A stretch of 64,000 nucleotides of DNA from Pyxidicoccus caerfyrddinensis (GCF_010894405.1 NZ_JAAIYA010000004.1:1-64000), one strand, 5' to 3'; counted from the stretch's first letter, positions 1-7,304 are shown. The notes: generated by a model not told the origin, from the letters alone. Numbers and translations are program-made.

Positions 1-47
1 ACCATCCGCTTCACCATCTGCGCCTTGAATGCATCCGTGTACGGCAC
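1..47 (-). pseudogene. 5' end of an IS3-type transposase OrfA, cut by the window edge
   Basis: Read on the minus strand from a GTG at 47, the only open frame of note gives VPYTDAFKAQMVKRMV and then leaves the window. That string matches the opening of IS3-family OrfA proteins, which start with a basic stretch and YT-x-EFKAQ-x-V before the helix-turn-helix. No ribosome binding site is obvious and the start is uncertain. It is a different transposase from the one at 175-657. Whether it is intact beyond the edge cannot be seen. Confidence 0.5.
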
Positions 48-80
48 CGCGTTCTGCCTGCTCTCGCCCCCAGGGCGTCG

Positions 81-395
81 TCAACTCGGCACGTCAGCCG
101 AGGCGACATGTTCCCTGACACAGGGGGCCTTCCTCCAGAGCCGGTGCACCCGCTTCACGTTGACGGCAGGCCCGTCACGCCGCAGCAGGGCCCAAGCCCG
201 CCGGTAGCCGAACCGGGGGCGTGCCCGAGCAATGCCGCGCAGCTTCTCCACCAGGGCCGCGTCCTTCGCCTCCTTGCGGCTGGCGTAGCCCAGGCTGCTG
301 CGGGCCACCTGTAGCAGCGCGCACGCCCGGCGTTGCGACACGCCTCGCTCCTCGGCGTACCGCACCTGCCGGCGGCGGACGGGCGCGCTCACCAT
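81..395 (-). pseudogene. Truncated IS3-family transposase OrfB (5' part only)
   Basis: From ATG 395 the product shows the OrfB N-terminal region: RYAEERGVSQRRACALLQV, then RPRFGYRRAWALLRR and VNVKRVHRLWRK, matching the HTH_21 segment of IS3 integrase subunits. Similarity ends at about residue 91; the last 13 residues (from CVREH) look foreign and a stop follows at 81. The DDE catalytic domain of about 180 residues is absent, so no active transposase can be made from this copy. Confidence 0.75.
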
Positions 396-727
396 TTCTT
401 GTGGAGATTTCCTTCATGACCTCGATTTCGAGGTCCCTCTCGGCCAGCAGCTTCTTCAGTCGCGCGTTCTCCTTCTCCAGCTCCTTGAGCCGAGCTGCGT
501 CGCTGGCCTCCATGCCGCCAAACTTCTGCCGCCACCGGTAGAGCGTCTGCTCGGTGATGCCGTGCTTCCGCGCCACCTCCACCACGCTGGCGCCAGGGGC
601 CTCCGCCTCCCGCAGGATGCGGACCATCTGCTCCTCATTGAATCTGCTCTTCCTCACGACCGACCTGCCTCCTGGCCGCGAGGACGCTCTCACGCTTCAA
701 CTGGTCCGAGAATTGGGGAGCAGACCA
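117..727 (-). mobile_element. Truncated IS3-family insertion sequence
   Basis: The element holds an OrfA (from 657) followed by the beginning of OrfB (from 395), the standard two-frame layout of IS3 elements. The upstream end is placed near 727, where the minus strand reads TGGTCTGCTCCCCAATTCT, a plausible left terminal repeat. The downstream end is missing: OrfB similarity stops near 127-117, before the DDE catalytic region, and another transposase start follows. It is therefore a broken copy. Both ends are inferred because the right terminal repeat is absent. Confidence 0.65.
175..657 (-). CDS. IS3-family transposase OrfA (read-through frame)
   Basis: The start is a GTG at 657 with AGGAGG nine bases upstream; the protein then begins VRKSRFNEEQMVRIL, typical of OrfA. 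Residues 1-50 form a helix-turn-helix (HGITEQTLYRWRQKFGG) and residues 50-85 a leucine-zipper-like helix (LKELEKENARLKKLLAERD). OrfA proteins of this type normally end in a K-K-W-stop overlapping the OrfB start. Here that stop (AAG AAA TGG TGA, around 402-391) lies in another frame, so this frame runs on to 175 over OrfB and loses similarity after about residue 87 (near 400). This is either a single-base indel or a natural frameshift region. The native end was probably near 392. Confidence 0.65.
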   Translation of the reverse strand: MRKSRFNEEQMVRILREAEAPGASVVEVARKHGITEQTLYRWRQKFGGMEASDAARLKELEKENARLKKLLAERDLEIEVMKEISTRNGERARPPPAGAVRRGARRVATPGVRAATGGPQQPGLRQPQGGEGRGPGGEAARHCSGTPPVRLPAGLGPAAA

Positions 728-773
728 CTCCAAGCTAGCGCAGGCGTGCAGGACGGGCATCATGGCGTCTGAG

Positions 774-797
774 CCGCCGGGAGACTGTTCCCGGCGG
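774..797. other. Perfect hairpin between the IS and the terminator
   Basis: CCGCCGGGA (774-782), a six-base loop and TCCCGGCGG (789-797) form a 9-bp perfect stem outside the inferred IS end. There is no T-run on either side. It may be a remnant terminator or a palindrome associated with the mobile DNA. Confidence 0.4.
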
Positions 798-885
798 TGA
801 CTGCAAACGCTTCCAGTCAGCTGAGCGTTCCCTCAAGCGGGAGCGGAGCCGGGCTGCTTGCACCATGAGGCAACGCGGGCAAAGA

Positions 886-921
886 AGAAGCCCCGCAACC
901 CGGTGAGGTTGCGGGGCTTCT
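886..921 (-). terminator. Strong intrinsic terminator after larE and the tRNA-like fragment
   Basis: A perfect 15-bp stem (AGAAGCCCCGCAACC at 886-900 with its complement at 907-921) encloses the loop CGGTGA. On the minus strand it is followed by a T-rich tract (TTCTTTG). It sits 51 bases after the larE stop and directly after the tRNA/tmRNA-like fragment. A strong terminator at this spacing is what follows many stable-RNA genes. Confidence 0.85.
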
Positions 922-926
922 GAATG

Positions 927-955
927 TGGAGGCGGCGGGAATCGAACCCGCCGCC
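927..955 (-). other. 3'-terminal fragment of a tRNA- or tmRNA-like gene
   Basis: On the minus strand the segment contains a T-arm (GCGGG-TTCGATT-CCCGC) followed by CGCCTCCA, the pattern of a tRNA-domain 3' end and especially of tmRNA genes. The 5' acceptor strand and the D and anticodon arms are not present upstream, where the end of larE lies. It is thus a fragment, of the kind left when an element integrates into a tRNA or ssrA gene. Adjacent insertion sequences fit this reading but do not prove it. Confidence 0.5.
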
Positions 956-971
956 ACCGCTCCACCGCGGC

Positions 972-1865
972 TCAGCTCACCACAGGCAGCGAGAACCCCG
1001 CGACCTTCCCAGCCTCCGGCCGCGCCACGCCCGCCGCCTCGTTCATGCGTCCCGAACGGAACGGCTCCAGATCCAACGACACGAACTTGAACCCCAGCGC
1101 CAGGAACGCAGCGTTGACCTTCTGGCGCACGTCCGCGGCCAGGAAGCGCTCGTACTCCTCCGCCGCCACCTCCAGCCGCGCCACCTCCTGGTGGTAGCGC
1201 ACGCGGAACTGCCGGAAGCCCAGCTTGCGCATCTCGGACTCCGCGGAGGCAATCTGGATGAGCCGGTCCCGCGTCACCGCCGTGCCGTACGGAATGCGCG
1301 ACGCCAGGCACGCCATCTGCGGCTTGTCCCACGTGGGCAGCCCCAACGACTGGCTCCAGGCGCGAATCTCGTCCTTCGTCAGCCCCGCCTGCGCCAGCGG
1401 AGACACCACCTTGTGCTCCTGCGCCGCCTTGTGCCCGGGCCGGTGGTCCTTGAAGTCGTCCGCGTTGAAGCCGTCCAGCACCACCGCCAGGCCCAACTCG
1501 CTCCGCCGGACCTCGCAGATGTCGTACAGCTCGGTCTTGCAGAAGTAGCAGCGGTTGGTCGGGTTGGCCGCGTACTGCGGATTCGCCAGCTCGTTGCTGC
1601 CCACCACCACGTGCCGCGCACCCATCCGCTCCGCCAGCTCCCGCGCCTCCTGCGCCTCTTCCGGCGCGACAGAGGCGGACAGCGCGGTGAGCGCCAGGGC
1701 GCGCTCGCCCAATTCCTCCACCGCGACCTTCAGCACAAAGGTGGAATCCACGCCTCCGGAGAAGGCCACCAGCGCACTGCCATGGGCGCGCAGCGCGGCG
1801 CGCATGGCCTCCAGCTTCGGGCGCGAGGACTCACACAGGCTCTGGATCCGCTCGGGGCTCAGCAT
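972..1865 (-). CDS. larE: ATP-dependent sacrificial sulfur transferase LarE
   Basis: This 297-residue PP-loop protein has SGGVDS at residues 36-41, the pyrophosphate-binding motif of the LarE/NAD-synthase-like group. LarE supplies sulfur to pyridinium biscarboxylic acid when the nickel-pincer cofactor of lactate racemase is built. Three cysteines stand out: RCYFCK (C106, C109) and MACLASRIPYG (C186). This matches the three-Cys LarE class reported to bind a [4Fe-4S] cluster rather than the single sacrificial-Cys class. An AGGAG precedes ATG 1865. LarA, LarB and LarC are not in the window. The function of this homologue could differ, but the sulfur-gene neighbourhood fits. Confidence 0.85.
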   Translation of the reverse strand: MLSPERIQSLCESSRPKLEAMRAALRAHGSALVAFSGGVDSTFVLKVAVEELGERALALTALSASVAPEEAQEARELAERMGARHVVVGSNELANPQYAANPTNRCYFCKTELYDICEVRRSELGLAVVLDGFNADDFKDHRPGHKAAQEHKVVSPLAQAGLTKDEIRAWSQSLGLPTWDKPQMACLASRIPYGTAVTRDRLIQIASAESEMRKLGFRQFRVRYHQEVARLEVAAEEYERFLAADVRQKVNAAFLALGFKFVSLDLEPFRSGRMNEAAGVARPEAGKVAGFSLPVVS

Positions 1866-1966
1866 GGGGGAACTCCTAAAACGGAAGGGCCCCGGATTGC
1901 ACGCGGAAGACGCGGCAACCTGGAGCCCTTCAGGGTGATGGGAGCGTGGGCCGGACGGCCCCTCGC

Positions 1967-2761
1967 TCAGCGGGCCTTGTTCTTCGCGGGCTTCTTGGCC
2001 GAGGGGGCCGGCTTCGCCACCCGGGCCGCGCGCGTCGCCGGACGCGCCTTGGCGCCCTTGTCCGCCTTCGCGGCGGCCTTGGCGGCCGGACGGGCCTCGT
2101 CACCGCGGCGGGCCTTGGCGCCCTTGTCCGCCTTGGCGGCGCCCTTCTCCGCCTTCTCGGCCTTCTCGCCCTTGGCCGGCAGCGGGTTGGCCTTCATCTT
2201 CTTGCCGGTGATGATCTTCAGCTCCTCGGTGTTCATGTAGCCGAGGTCCAGGAGCGACTGGAAGATCTTCGCCGCGCCGTCCTCCACCGACTCGACGTCG
2301 GAGTGGATCGTCACTTCCGGCGAGTTGGGCGGCTCGTACGGCTCGGTGATGCCGATGAAGTTGGGAATCTCGCCGTTGAGCGCCTTCTTGTAGCGACCGG
2401 TGCTGTCGCGCTCGATGAGCTTCTCGGTCGGGCAGTCGACGTAGACCTCGACGTAGCGGCCGACGGCGCGACGGTTCTCCTCGCGGCCCGTCTTGTACGG
2501 GCTCACGCAGGCCACCAGCGCCGCGACGCCGTTGCGGGTCAGGAGGTTCGCAACGAAGCCGAGGCGGCGGACCACCGTGGTGCGGTCCTCCTTCGCATCG
2601 CCCAGCCCGGCCCAGAGCGCCTCGCCGAGCTCCCCTTCGTCGAGGATCTCCACGTGGCGGCCAACCTGCCGCAGGCGCGCCGCGATGTATGCCGCCGTCG
2701 TGCTCTTCCCGGTCCCGGACATGCCGGTCAGCCAGAGGGTGAAACCAGTGTTGGGGGCCAT
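1967..2761 (-). CDS. cysC: Adenylyl-sulfate kinase with basic Lys/Ala-rich C-terminal tail
   Basis: APS kinase converts adenylyl sulfate plus ATP to PAPS. Residues 1-180 form the catalytic domain: P-loop GMSGTGKST (13-21) and the conserved segment FIGITEPYEPPNSPEV. ATG 2761 is chosen because the sigma70-like promoter at 2840-2869 lies inside the longer open frame that begins at 2911, and because TLWLTG normally follows the start closely. GGAG lies about 12 bases upstream. The product is about 264 residues; after the kinase it carries roughly 70 residues of repeated AK, EKAEK and KADKGAK, like histone H1 tails. This tail is absent from standard CysC. Confidence 0.88.
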   Translation of the reverse strand: MAPNTGFTLWLTGMSGTGKSTTAAYIAARLRQVGRHVEILDEGELGEALWAGLGDAKEDRTTVVRRLGFVANLLTRNGVAALVACVSPYKTGREENRRAVGRYVEVYVDCPTEKLIERDSTGRYKKALNGEIPNFIGITEPYEPPNSPEVTIHSDVESVEDGAAKIFQSLLDLGYMNTEELKIITGKKMKANPLPAKGEKAEKAEKGAAKADKGAKARRGDEARPAAKAAAKADKGAKARPATRAARVAKPAPSAKKPAKNKAR

Positions 2762-2839
2762 AAGCCTGTTCAACTCCCTGCGTCCGGAGCGCTTCTTGCA
2801 AGCTGCAGGTGGACGCCGCAGATCCAGAAGATGCGCGTG

Positions 2840-2869
2840 GTTATAGACGAAAACCCCCTCACTTGACAA
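2840..2869 (-). promoter_or_regulatory. Sigma70-like promoter of cysC
   Basis: On the minus strand TTGTCA (2869-2864) and TATAAC (2845-2840) are separated by 18 bases, each matching five of six consensus positions. Transcription would begin near 2833, leaving a leader of about 70 bases before ATG 2761. The A+T-rich island (2838-2960) is exceptional in this G+C-rich window. Confidence 0.65.
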
Positions 2870-2954
2870 TTCGCACACACCTTTCCGCAGGTGGGGTGAG
2901 CGGGCAGTCAAGTGCCTGCCGACACATGGGTTTTTCGTTTATGAAATGACTTTT

Positions 2955-3383
2955 TCAGGGCTCTTGGAGCCTGAAATCGTCCCCCTGCCACCCGTACTGA
3001 CACACCCAGACCACACAGCCTCGGTGTACGGATCCGATGAGGTAGGAAACTCCGGGCAGCAGCGGGTGACCTTCCGGGGCTGCCTGGGCCCGGTCTTCCG
3101 GGGAGAACGTGGCGGGTGACTCCACGTGGGAGTGGAAGACGCACACCACCCGCTCTGCCCGTGCGTCCGCCTCCATGGAGACGGCCAGCCACTCCTCGGG
3201 GGCGAAGGCGTAGGCGGTGTGCGGGCGGGCGGCGGCGTTGCGCAGCGGGCGGACCCTCCACGGGCCCGCGTCCCCCGTCTGGAGAATCACCCCACAGCCC
3301 TCTTCGGGGTACGCGGACTCCAGGTGGTGCACCACCGCGTCGCGGACGGCCAGCGGCCAGCCGGGCTCGGGCCAGCGGATCAC
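2955..3383 (-). CDS. JAMM/MPN+ family metallopeptidase (Mec+/QbsD-like)
   Basis: The product has 142 residues from a GTG that overlaps the upstream stop (GTGA). The JAMM zinc site is complete: Glu27/28 in PEEGCG, His84 and His86 in FHSHVESP, and Ser94/Asp97 in FSPED. Bacterial relatives act on small sulfur carriers: Mec+ of Mycobacterium releases cysteine from CysO, and QbsD trims a carrier tail. It is the last gene of the operon running from 5310, whose third gene encodes such a carrier. Because that carrier already ends in Gly-Gly, a Mec+-like release step is more likely than tail trimming. It acts in the cytosol, as no signal peptide is seen. Confidence 0.82.
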   Translation of the reverse strand: MIRWPEPGWPLAVRDAVVHHLESAYPEEGCGVILQTGDAGPWRVRPLRNAAARPHTAYAFAPEEWLAVSMEADARAERVVCVFHSHVESPATFSPEDRAQAAPEGHPLLPGVSYLIGSVHRGCVVWVCQYGWQGDDFRLQEP

Positions 3384-4024
3384 GGCCGGGCCGGCTCCGG
3401 GCTCGCGGCGGCGCAGCGGGCACACTTGCGCACTTCCAGTTCCTCCACGACGCCCGGAGCGACCAGCCAGCGGCCTCCCAGCGCGGGGCCCAGGCCCAGC
3501 CGCAGCCGCTGGAACACCAGGGCGCCCAGCGCCCCCAGGGCCACGCCCAGCGCGCCGTCCGGGGGCTGGACGAGGTGCCGCACCGTCTCCCCGAAGCACC
3601 AGACACAGCCGTCCGCGCCACGGAAGACGACGGCCGCCCGCATGCCGTCGCCGCCCAGGGCCACCCACGGGGCCTCGCCGCTCCAGCCCGAGGGCAGCTC
3701 CGCCACCAGTCCCCCACCCCGCCCGGCGCCGGCCGCGTCCGGGTTCAGTTGGGGCACCGCCGCGTCGAGGGCCTCCACCGCGGGGCGGCCCACGTCGTCC
3801 GCCGACACGAGGAAGCCAGGCGCCCACGGGCCCAGCGGCAGCGAGCCCGTGCCCACCACCGGGGTGCCGCCTCCGGCGAGGTACGCCGCGGCCGTCATCC
3901 CCGAGGCGCCGGTGGCATCCACCCGCGCGGTGCCCGCCAGCAGCGCCTCCTGCCCGCGTCCGCCCACGTCGCGCAGGAGGATCTGCCGCGAGTAGCGGAG
4001 GATCTGGTCCTCACGCAGCACCAT
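3380..4024 (-). CDS. Degenerate ThiF/MoeB/E1-like protein
   Basis: The 214-residue product opens with ILRYSRQILLRDVGGRGQEA, the signature N-terminus of the ThiF/HesA/MoeB (E1-like) family. The nucleotide-binding GxGGxG loop is then replaced by ATGASGMTAAAYLAGGG, and the adenylation Arg/Lys/Asp set and catalytic Cys region are not recognisable. A KCARC pair remains near the C-terminus. It is shorter than the family's usual 240-270 residues. It lies three bases after the carrier gene and overlaps the JAMM start by four bases. An accessory or scaffold role beside the active E1 homologue is inferred. Confidence 0.6.
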   Translation of the reverse strand: MVLREDQILRYSRQILLRDVGGRGQEALLAGTARVDATGASGMTAAAYLAGGGTPVVGTGSLPLGPWAPGFLVSADDVGRPAVEALDAAVPQLNPDAAGAGRGGGLVAELPSGWSGEAPWVALGGDGMRAAVVFRGADGCVWCFGETVRHLVQPPDGALGVALGALGALVFQRLRLGLGPALGGRWLVAPGVVEELEVRKCARCAAASPEPARP

Positions 4025-4027
4025 GCC

Positions 4028-4300
4028 TCAGCCTCCCGCCATGGCGGGGATGAGCGTGAGGCGGTCCGTGTCCGCCACCGGCGTGTCCAGCTCGCGCAGG
4101 GCGCGGATGTCCTCGTCGTTGAGGAAGACGTTGACGTAGCGGCGCACGGCACCGCGCTCGTCGAGGAGGCGCGCGCCGATGCCGGGGAAGCGCGCGTCCA
4201 AGTCTTTCAGCACCTCGCGCACGGTGGCGCCGGAGGCGGTGACTTCGGACTGGTTGCGCGTGAAGGTGCGCATCGGAGTGGGAATGCGGATGGTCGTCAT
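4028..4300 (-). CDS. MoaD/ThiS/CysO-type ubiquitin-like sulfur carrier
   Basis: This 90-residue beta-grasp protein ends in PAMAGG followed directly by the stop, so the C-terminal Gly-Gly that receives AMP and then thiocarboxylate is already exposed. The pattern TVREVLKDLDARFPG and RYVNVFLNDEDIRAL matches MoaD and CysO-like carriers. It lies between TusA and the two E1-like/JAMM genes. The absence of MoaE or thiamine genes favours a CysO-like role in cysteine or other thio-metabolite synthesis. The pathway is inferred from context. Confidence 0.85.
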   Translation of the reverse strand: MTTIRIPTPMRTFTRNQSEVTASGATVREVLKDLDARFPGIGARLLDERGAVRRYVNVFLNDEDIRALRELDTPVADTDRLTLIPAMAGG

Positions 4301-4306
4301 GATGGC

Positions 4307-4546
4307 TCACCGTCCCTGCTTGCGAAGCAACAACACGTGGGTACCGTCGGGGCGCGGCTCCAGGGACACGACTTCGTGCCCCTCGTCGCGCGCGCTGCGA
4401 GGCACGTTCTTCAGCGGCTCGGCGCCGCGCAGGAGCACCTCCAGCAGCGTCCCCGGCTCCAGCGCCTCCAGCTTCAGCTTGGTGCGCACGTAGGTCATCG
4501 GACAGACCTCGCGCGTGATGTCGAGCGTGGCCTTCACCTCGGACAT
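4307..4546 (-). CDS. TusA/SirA-family sulfurtransferase
   Basis: The product has 79 residues. The family signature is DITREVCPMTYVRTKLKLE, with the persulfide-carrying Cys at residue 15 in CPMxxVRTK. TusA proteins pass sulfane sulfur between donors and acceptors in the cytosol. The start at 4546 overlaps the end of the E1-like gene by 13 bases, so the two are probably translationally coupled. Here it could deliver sulfur to the activated carrier encoded next. Confidence 0.88.
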   Translation of the reverse strand: MSEVKATLDITREVCPMTYVRTKLKLEALEPGTLLEVLLRGAEPLKNVPRSARDEGHEVVSLEPRPDGTHVLLLRKQGR

Positions 4547-5310
4547 GACTCGGCCTCCTGTGCGGCCTCCGGGTACTCCGGCACGGCGGTGACGCGGCAG
4601 CCCGGGCAGTCGGGCGCGCGCTCCACCCGGACGCGGCGGCCCAGCAGCGACACGCCGTCCAGCACGTGCAGCGTGGCCTCGCCAGGGACGGGGCGCGCGG
4701 CGCCGGACAGCAGCTCCAGCGCGAGCAGCGACTGCACCGCGCCCACCAACCCCGCGAGCGAGCCGAGCACCCCTGCCTGCGCGCACGTGGGCACCGCGTC
4801 CGGCGGAGGCGGTGCCTCGTAGAGACAGCGCAGGCACGGTCCGCGAGGGTCCACCCGCATCGCCTGTCCCTGCATGCGCAGCACGCCCCCATAGACGAGC
4901 GGCACGCCCGTGAGCACCGCCACGTCCGAGAGGAAGAACTTGGTGGCCACCCCGTCCGTGGCGTCGATGACGGCGTCGTGCGCGCGGAAGAGGGCCTCCG
5001 CGTTGCCCGCGTCCACGCGCTCCGGCAGGGCCTCGGTGGACAGCGCGGGGAACGCGCGCGCCAGGCCCGCGGCGGCGGACTCCGCCTTGTTGCGGCCCAC
5101 GTCGGCGGGCCGGTGCCAGAGCTGGCGCGGCAGGTTCGTCATGTCCACGCGGTCCGGGTCCGCGAGCGTCAGGTGGCCGACACCGGCCTGCGCCAGTGCC
5201 AGCGACGCCGGGCAGCCCAGGCCGCCGGCACCCACGAGGAGCACCCGGGCGCGCTCGAGGCGCGAGGCGTGGGGGATGCGGGGATGATGGTCGGTGTCGT
5301 GCCCATGCAT
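4534..5310 (-). CDS. ThiF/MoeB-type E1-like adenylyltransferase
   Basis: In this 258-residue protein the nucleotide loop VGAGGLGCP lies at residues 26-34. The family elements NLPRQLWH, DVGRNKAE and VIDATDGVATKFFLSD are present, as are CLRC and CPGC zinc-binding pairs and a catalytic-Cys-like PTCAQAGVLG. Such enzymes adenylate the C-terminal glycine of a ubiquitin-like carrier and help load it with sulfur. It is first in a five-gene minus-strand operon. The start ATGCATGGG at 5310 is preceded by an A+G-rich stretch. The final rhodanese domain of some MoeB proteins is absent, which fits supply of sulfur by the adjacent TusA. Confidence 0.88.
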   Translation of the reverse strand: MHGHDTDHHPRIPHASRLERARVLLVGAGGLGCPASLALAQAGVGHLTLADPDRVDMTNLPRQLWHRPADVGRNKAESAAAGLARAFPALSTEALPERVDAGNAEALFRAHDAVIDATDGVATKFFLSDVAVLTGVPLVYGGVLRMQGQAMRVDPRGPCLRCLYEAPPPPDAVPTCAQAGVLGSLAGLVGAVQSLLALELLSGAARPVPGEATLHVLDGVSLLGRRVRVERAPDCPGCRVTAVPEYPEAAQEAESCPR

Positions 5311-5433
5311 CGGATTGCCCCTTCGCGGGGGGTCGGAAGCGAATAAGGTGCGTGCCCCTGCGTCCACCGAGAAGAAGGGCGCAGGCGCCCACCCACCGTG
5401 CCGCTTCGACGCGGACCTCACCTGCCAGGACAT

Positions 5434-5907
5434 ATGAGAAACCTGCCCGGCGTGCTCGTCTTTTCCACCGCCCTCCTCCTGGCGGTCGGCTGCCACAAGA
5501 ACACCGGCGAGGGCCCCGGGCCCACCGACGCGTCCGCCTCCCAGCCGGACCCGCGCGACGCCATGGAGGCCGTGAAGGACGCGGGCGTCCCCTCGGACGG
5601 CGCCCAGACGGGCACCTCGCGCGGTGCCCTGACTGCCTCTGACGACGCGGGCGCGCCCTCCAGGGACGCAGGCCCGGCCTCGAAGGACGCCGGTGGCATG
5701 GCGAAGAGCGGCGGTGACCGCAAGACGCAGGAGGCCTGCGTGGACCGCTGGCTCGAGAGCCACGGCCTGGACAAGTACGGCCACCCCGAAGGCACCATGT
5801 ACGCGGGCGGCACGCCGCTCTTCGACGAGCGCACCGGCGAGCAGAAGGACCGGCTGGAGTACGTCTTCCAGCGCAAGCCGGAGGCCCGCCAGGCCTGCGC
5901 GAAGTGA
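5434..5907 (+). CDS. Small secreted lipoprotein, unknown function
   Basis: The protein has 157 residues, starting at ATG 5434 with AGGA six bases upstream. It has a signal peptide ending in a lipobox (LLAVGC, Cys about 20), then a low-complexity Asp/Ala/Ser linker to about residue 90, as is common in myxobacterial lipoproteins. The C-terminal part (CVDRWLESHGLDKYGHPEG and YVFQRKPEARQACAK) appears folded and carries two cysteines. It is transcribed divergently from the sulfur operon. No function is recognised. Confidence 0.75.
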   Translation: MRNLPGVLVFSTALLLAVGCHKNTGEGPGPTDASASQPDPRDAMEAVKDAGVPSDGAQTGTSRGALTASDDAGAPSRDAGPASKDAGGMAKSGGDRKTQEACVDRWLESHGLDKYGHPEGTMYAGGTPLFDERTGEQKDRLEYVFQRKPEARQACAK

Positions 5908-6020
5908 CGCGGGGCGGTGCCGCGCGAGGCCCCGGGCGTGCCCCCTCCCCCACCCGGGAGGGAAGCAAGCCGCTCCCCGGATTTCCGCCCGCCCGCCCGC
6001 TCCCGTAAGCTGCCTGCCCG

Positions 6021-7304
6021 ATGAACACCCATCTCGCTGTGGGCGAGGAGACGCCAGCCAATGACCTGCGCGCCCGCGTGCGGGAGGTGCTGGAGCGCCG
6101 CAAGCTGACGGACAGTGTCTCCGCGGAACAGGCCACCGCGTCCTGGGAACAGGACCGCTTCGTTGCCCGCGCCCGCGCGCTCTTCTACGCGCGGATGATG
6201 TTCCTCACGCTGGGCCTGCTCATCCTCGCGGTGCCCGCGTGGAGCGGCTACTTCGGCCTCACCGGGCCGTTCTCCTTCGTGGGCTACTTCACGATGCTGC
6301 TCTACAGCGTCGCGAACCTGCTCGTCATAGACCACCCGAAGGCCGGCCGCTGGGTGACGTACACCACGCTCTGCCTCGACCTGACCATCATGGTCGTGCT
6401 CATCGCCAAGCCCGTGGTGGGCGGCGGTCTGCAGAGTCCGCTGCTCGCCACGCAGCTGCTCTTCACCACGCTGTTCTCCATCCTCTACCCCAAGCCGCTG
6501 GCCATCCTCCCGCCGCTGCTGGCGCTGCCGATTACCACGCGGCTCGATCTGCTCCTCAACCGCTCGGTGACGGCGGTGGAGCTGCTCACGCTGCTCTGGT
6601 ACCTCGCGCTCAACTTCATCATCGTCTACGTGCTCGTGTACCTGAACGAGCGCGAGGCCACCGCGCACCGCGAGGTGGTGGCGCTCCAGGGCGACTTGAA
6701 GGAGCTGGCCGTGGTGGAGGAGCGCAACCGCCTGGCGCGCGAAATCCATGACGGCCTGGGCGCTTCGCTCTCGTCCATGATCATCCAGGCCGAGTACATC
6801 CTGAACCTCGCGCGCGAGGACGGGCTGCGCTCGGAGATCCGCGAGCTGAAGGCCACCGCGGAGGAGTCCATCGAGGAGCTGCGCCGCAACCTGCGGATGA
6901 TGCGCGAGGACTTCGAGCTGGCGCAGGGCCTGGAGGACTACGCGAAGACGTTCCGCGAGCGCACCGGCCTGGACATCCGCTTCGAGCGCACCGGCCTGCA
7001 GCGCAAGCTGTCCCCGGACGCGCAGCTCGCGCTGTTCCGCATCCTCCAGGAGTCGCTGTCCAACGCGGTGAAGCACGCGGAGGCGAAGGCCGTGTACGTG
7101 CGGCTCGACTTCAGCGAGGACCGCGTGCACCTCATCGTCCGCGATGACGGCAAGGGCTTCGACCCGTCCCGCACGCCGCGCGGCCACTACGGCCTGCTGA
7201 ACATGCGCGAGCGCGCCATGAAGCTCGGCGGCCAGCTCATCGTGGACTCGTCGCCGGGCGCTGGCGCCCAGGTGGCCTTCTCGCTTCCCTGTATGCCGTC
7301 ATGA
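6021..7304 (+). CDS. Membrane sensor histidine kinase, NarX/LiaS (HisKA_3) type
   Basis: The product has 427 residues. About six hydrophobic segments between residues 50 and 210 form a membrane sensor without a large periplasmic domain. The dimerisation/phosphoacceptor region follows with RLAREIHDGLG (His243), and then a HATPase domain with LSNAVKHAEA and DDGKGFDPS. Its stop overlaps the start of the response regulator by four bases (ATGA), giving a coupled two-component pair. The signal is unknown. Confidence 0.92.
   Translation: MNTHLAVGEETPANDLRARVREVLERRKLTDSVSAEQATASWEQDRFVARARALFYARMMFLTLGLLILAVPAWSGYFGLTGPFSFVGYFTMLLYSVANLLVIDHPKAGRWVTYTTLCLDLTIMVVLIAKPVVGGGLQSPLLATQLLFTTLFSILYPKPLAILPPLLALPITTRLDLLLNRSVTAVELLTLLWYLALNFIIVYVLVYLNEREATAHREVVALQGDLKELAVVEERNRLAREIHDGLGASLSSMIIQAEYILNLAREDGLRSEIRELKATAEESIEELRRNLRMMREDFELAQGLEDYAKTFRERTGLDIRFERTGLQRKLSPDAQLALFRILQESLSNAVKHAEAKAVYVRLDFSEDRVHLIVRDDGKGFDPSRTPRGHYGLLNMRERAMKLGGQLIVDSSPGAGAQVAFSLPCMPS

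Noticed and set aside
927-1016. Complete tRNA of about 90 nt ending at 927 (minus), since GGAGGCT near 1016 could pair with the acceptor end
   Set aside because: The middle is the C-terminus of larE and cannot form D and anticodon arms; the pairing is probably chance, so only a 3' fragment is called.
924-2240. Long plus-strand open frame of 438 codons across larE and cysC
   Set aside because: It is antisense to two recognised genes, is Arg/His/Leu-rich with no domain, and arises from high GC3 on the other strand.
2762-2911. N-terminal extension of CysC to 2911
   Set aside because: The promoter at 2840-2869 would lie inside the coding region and the extra 50 residues are not part of the family.
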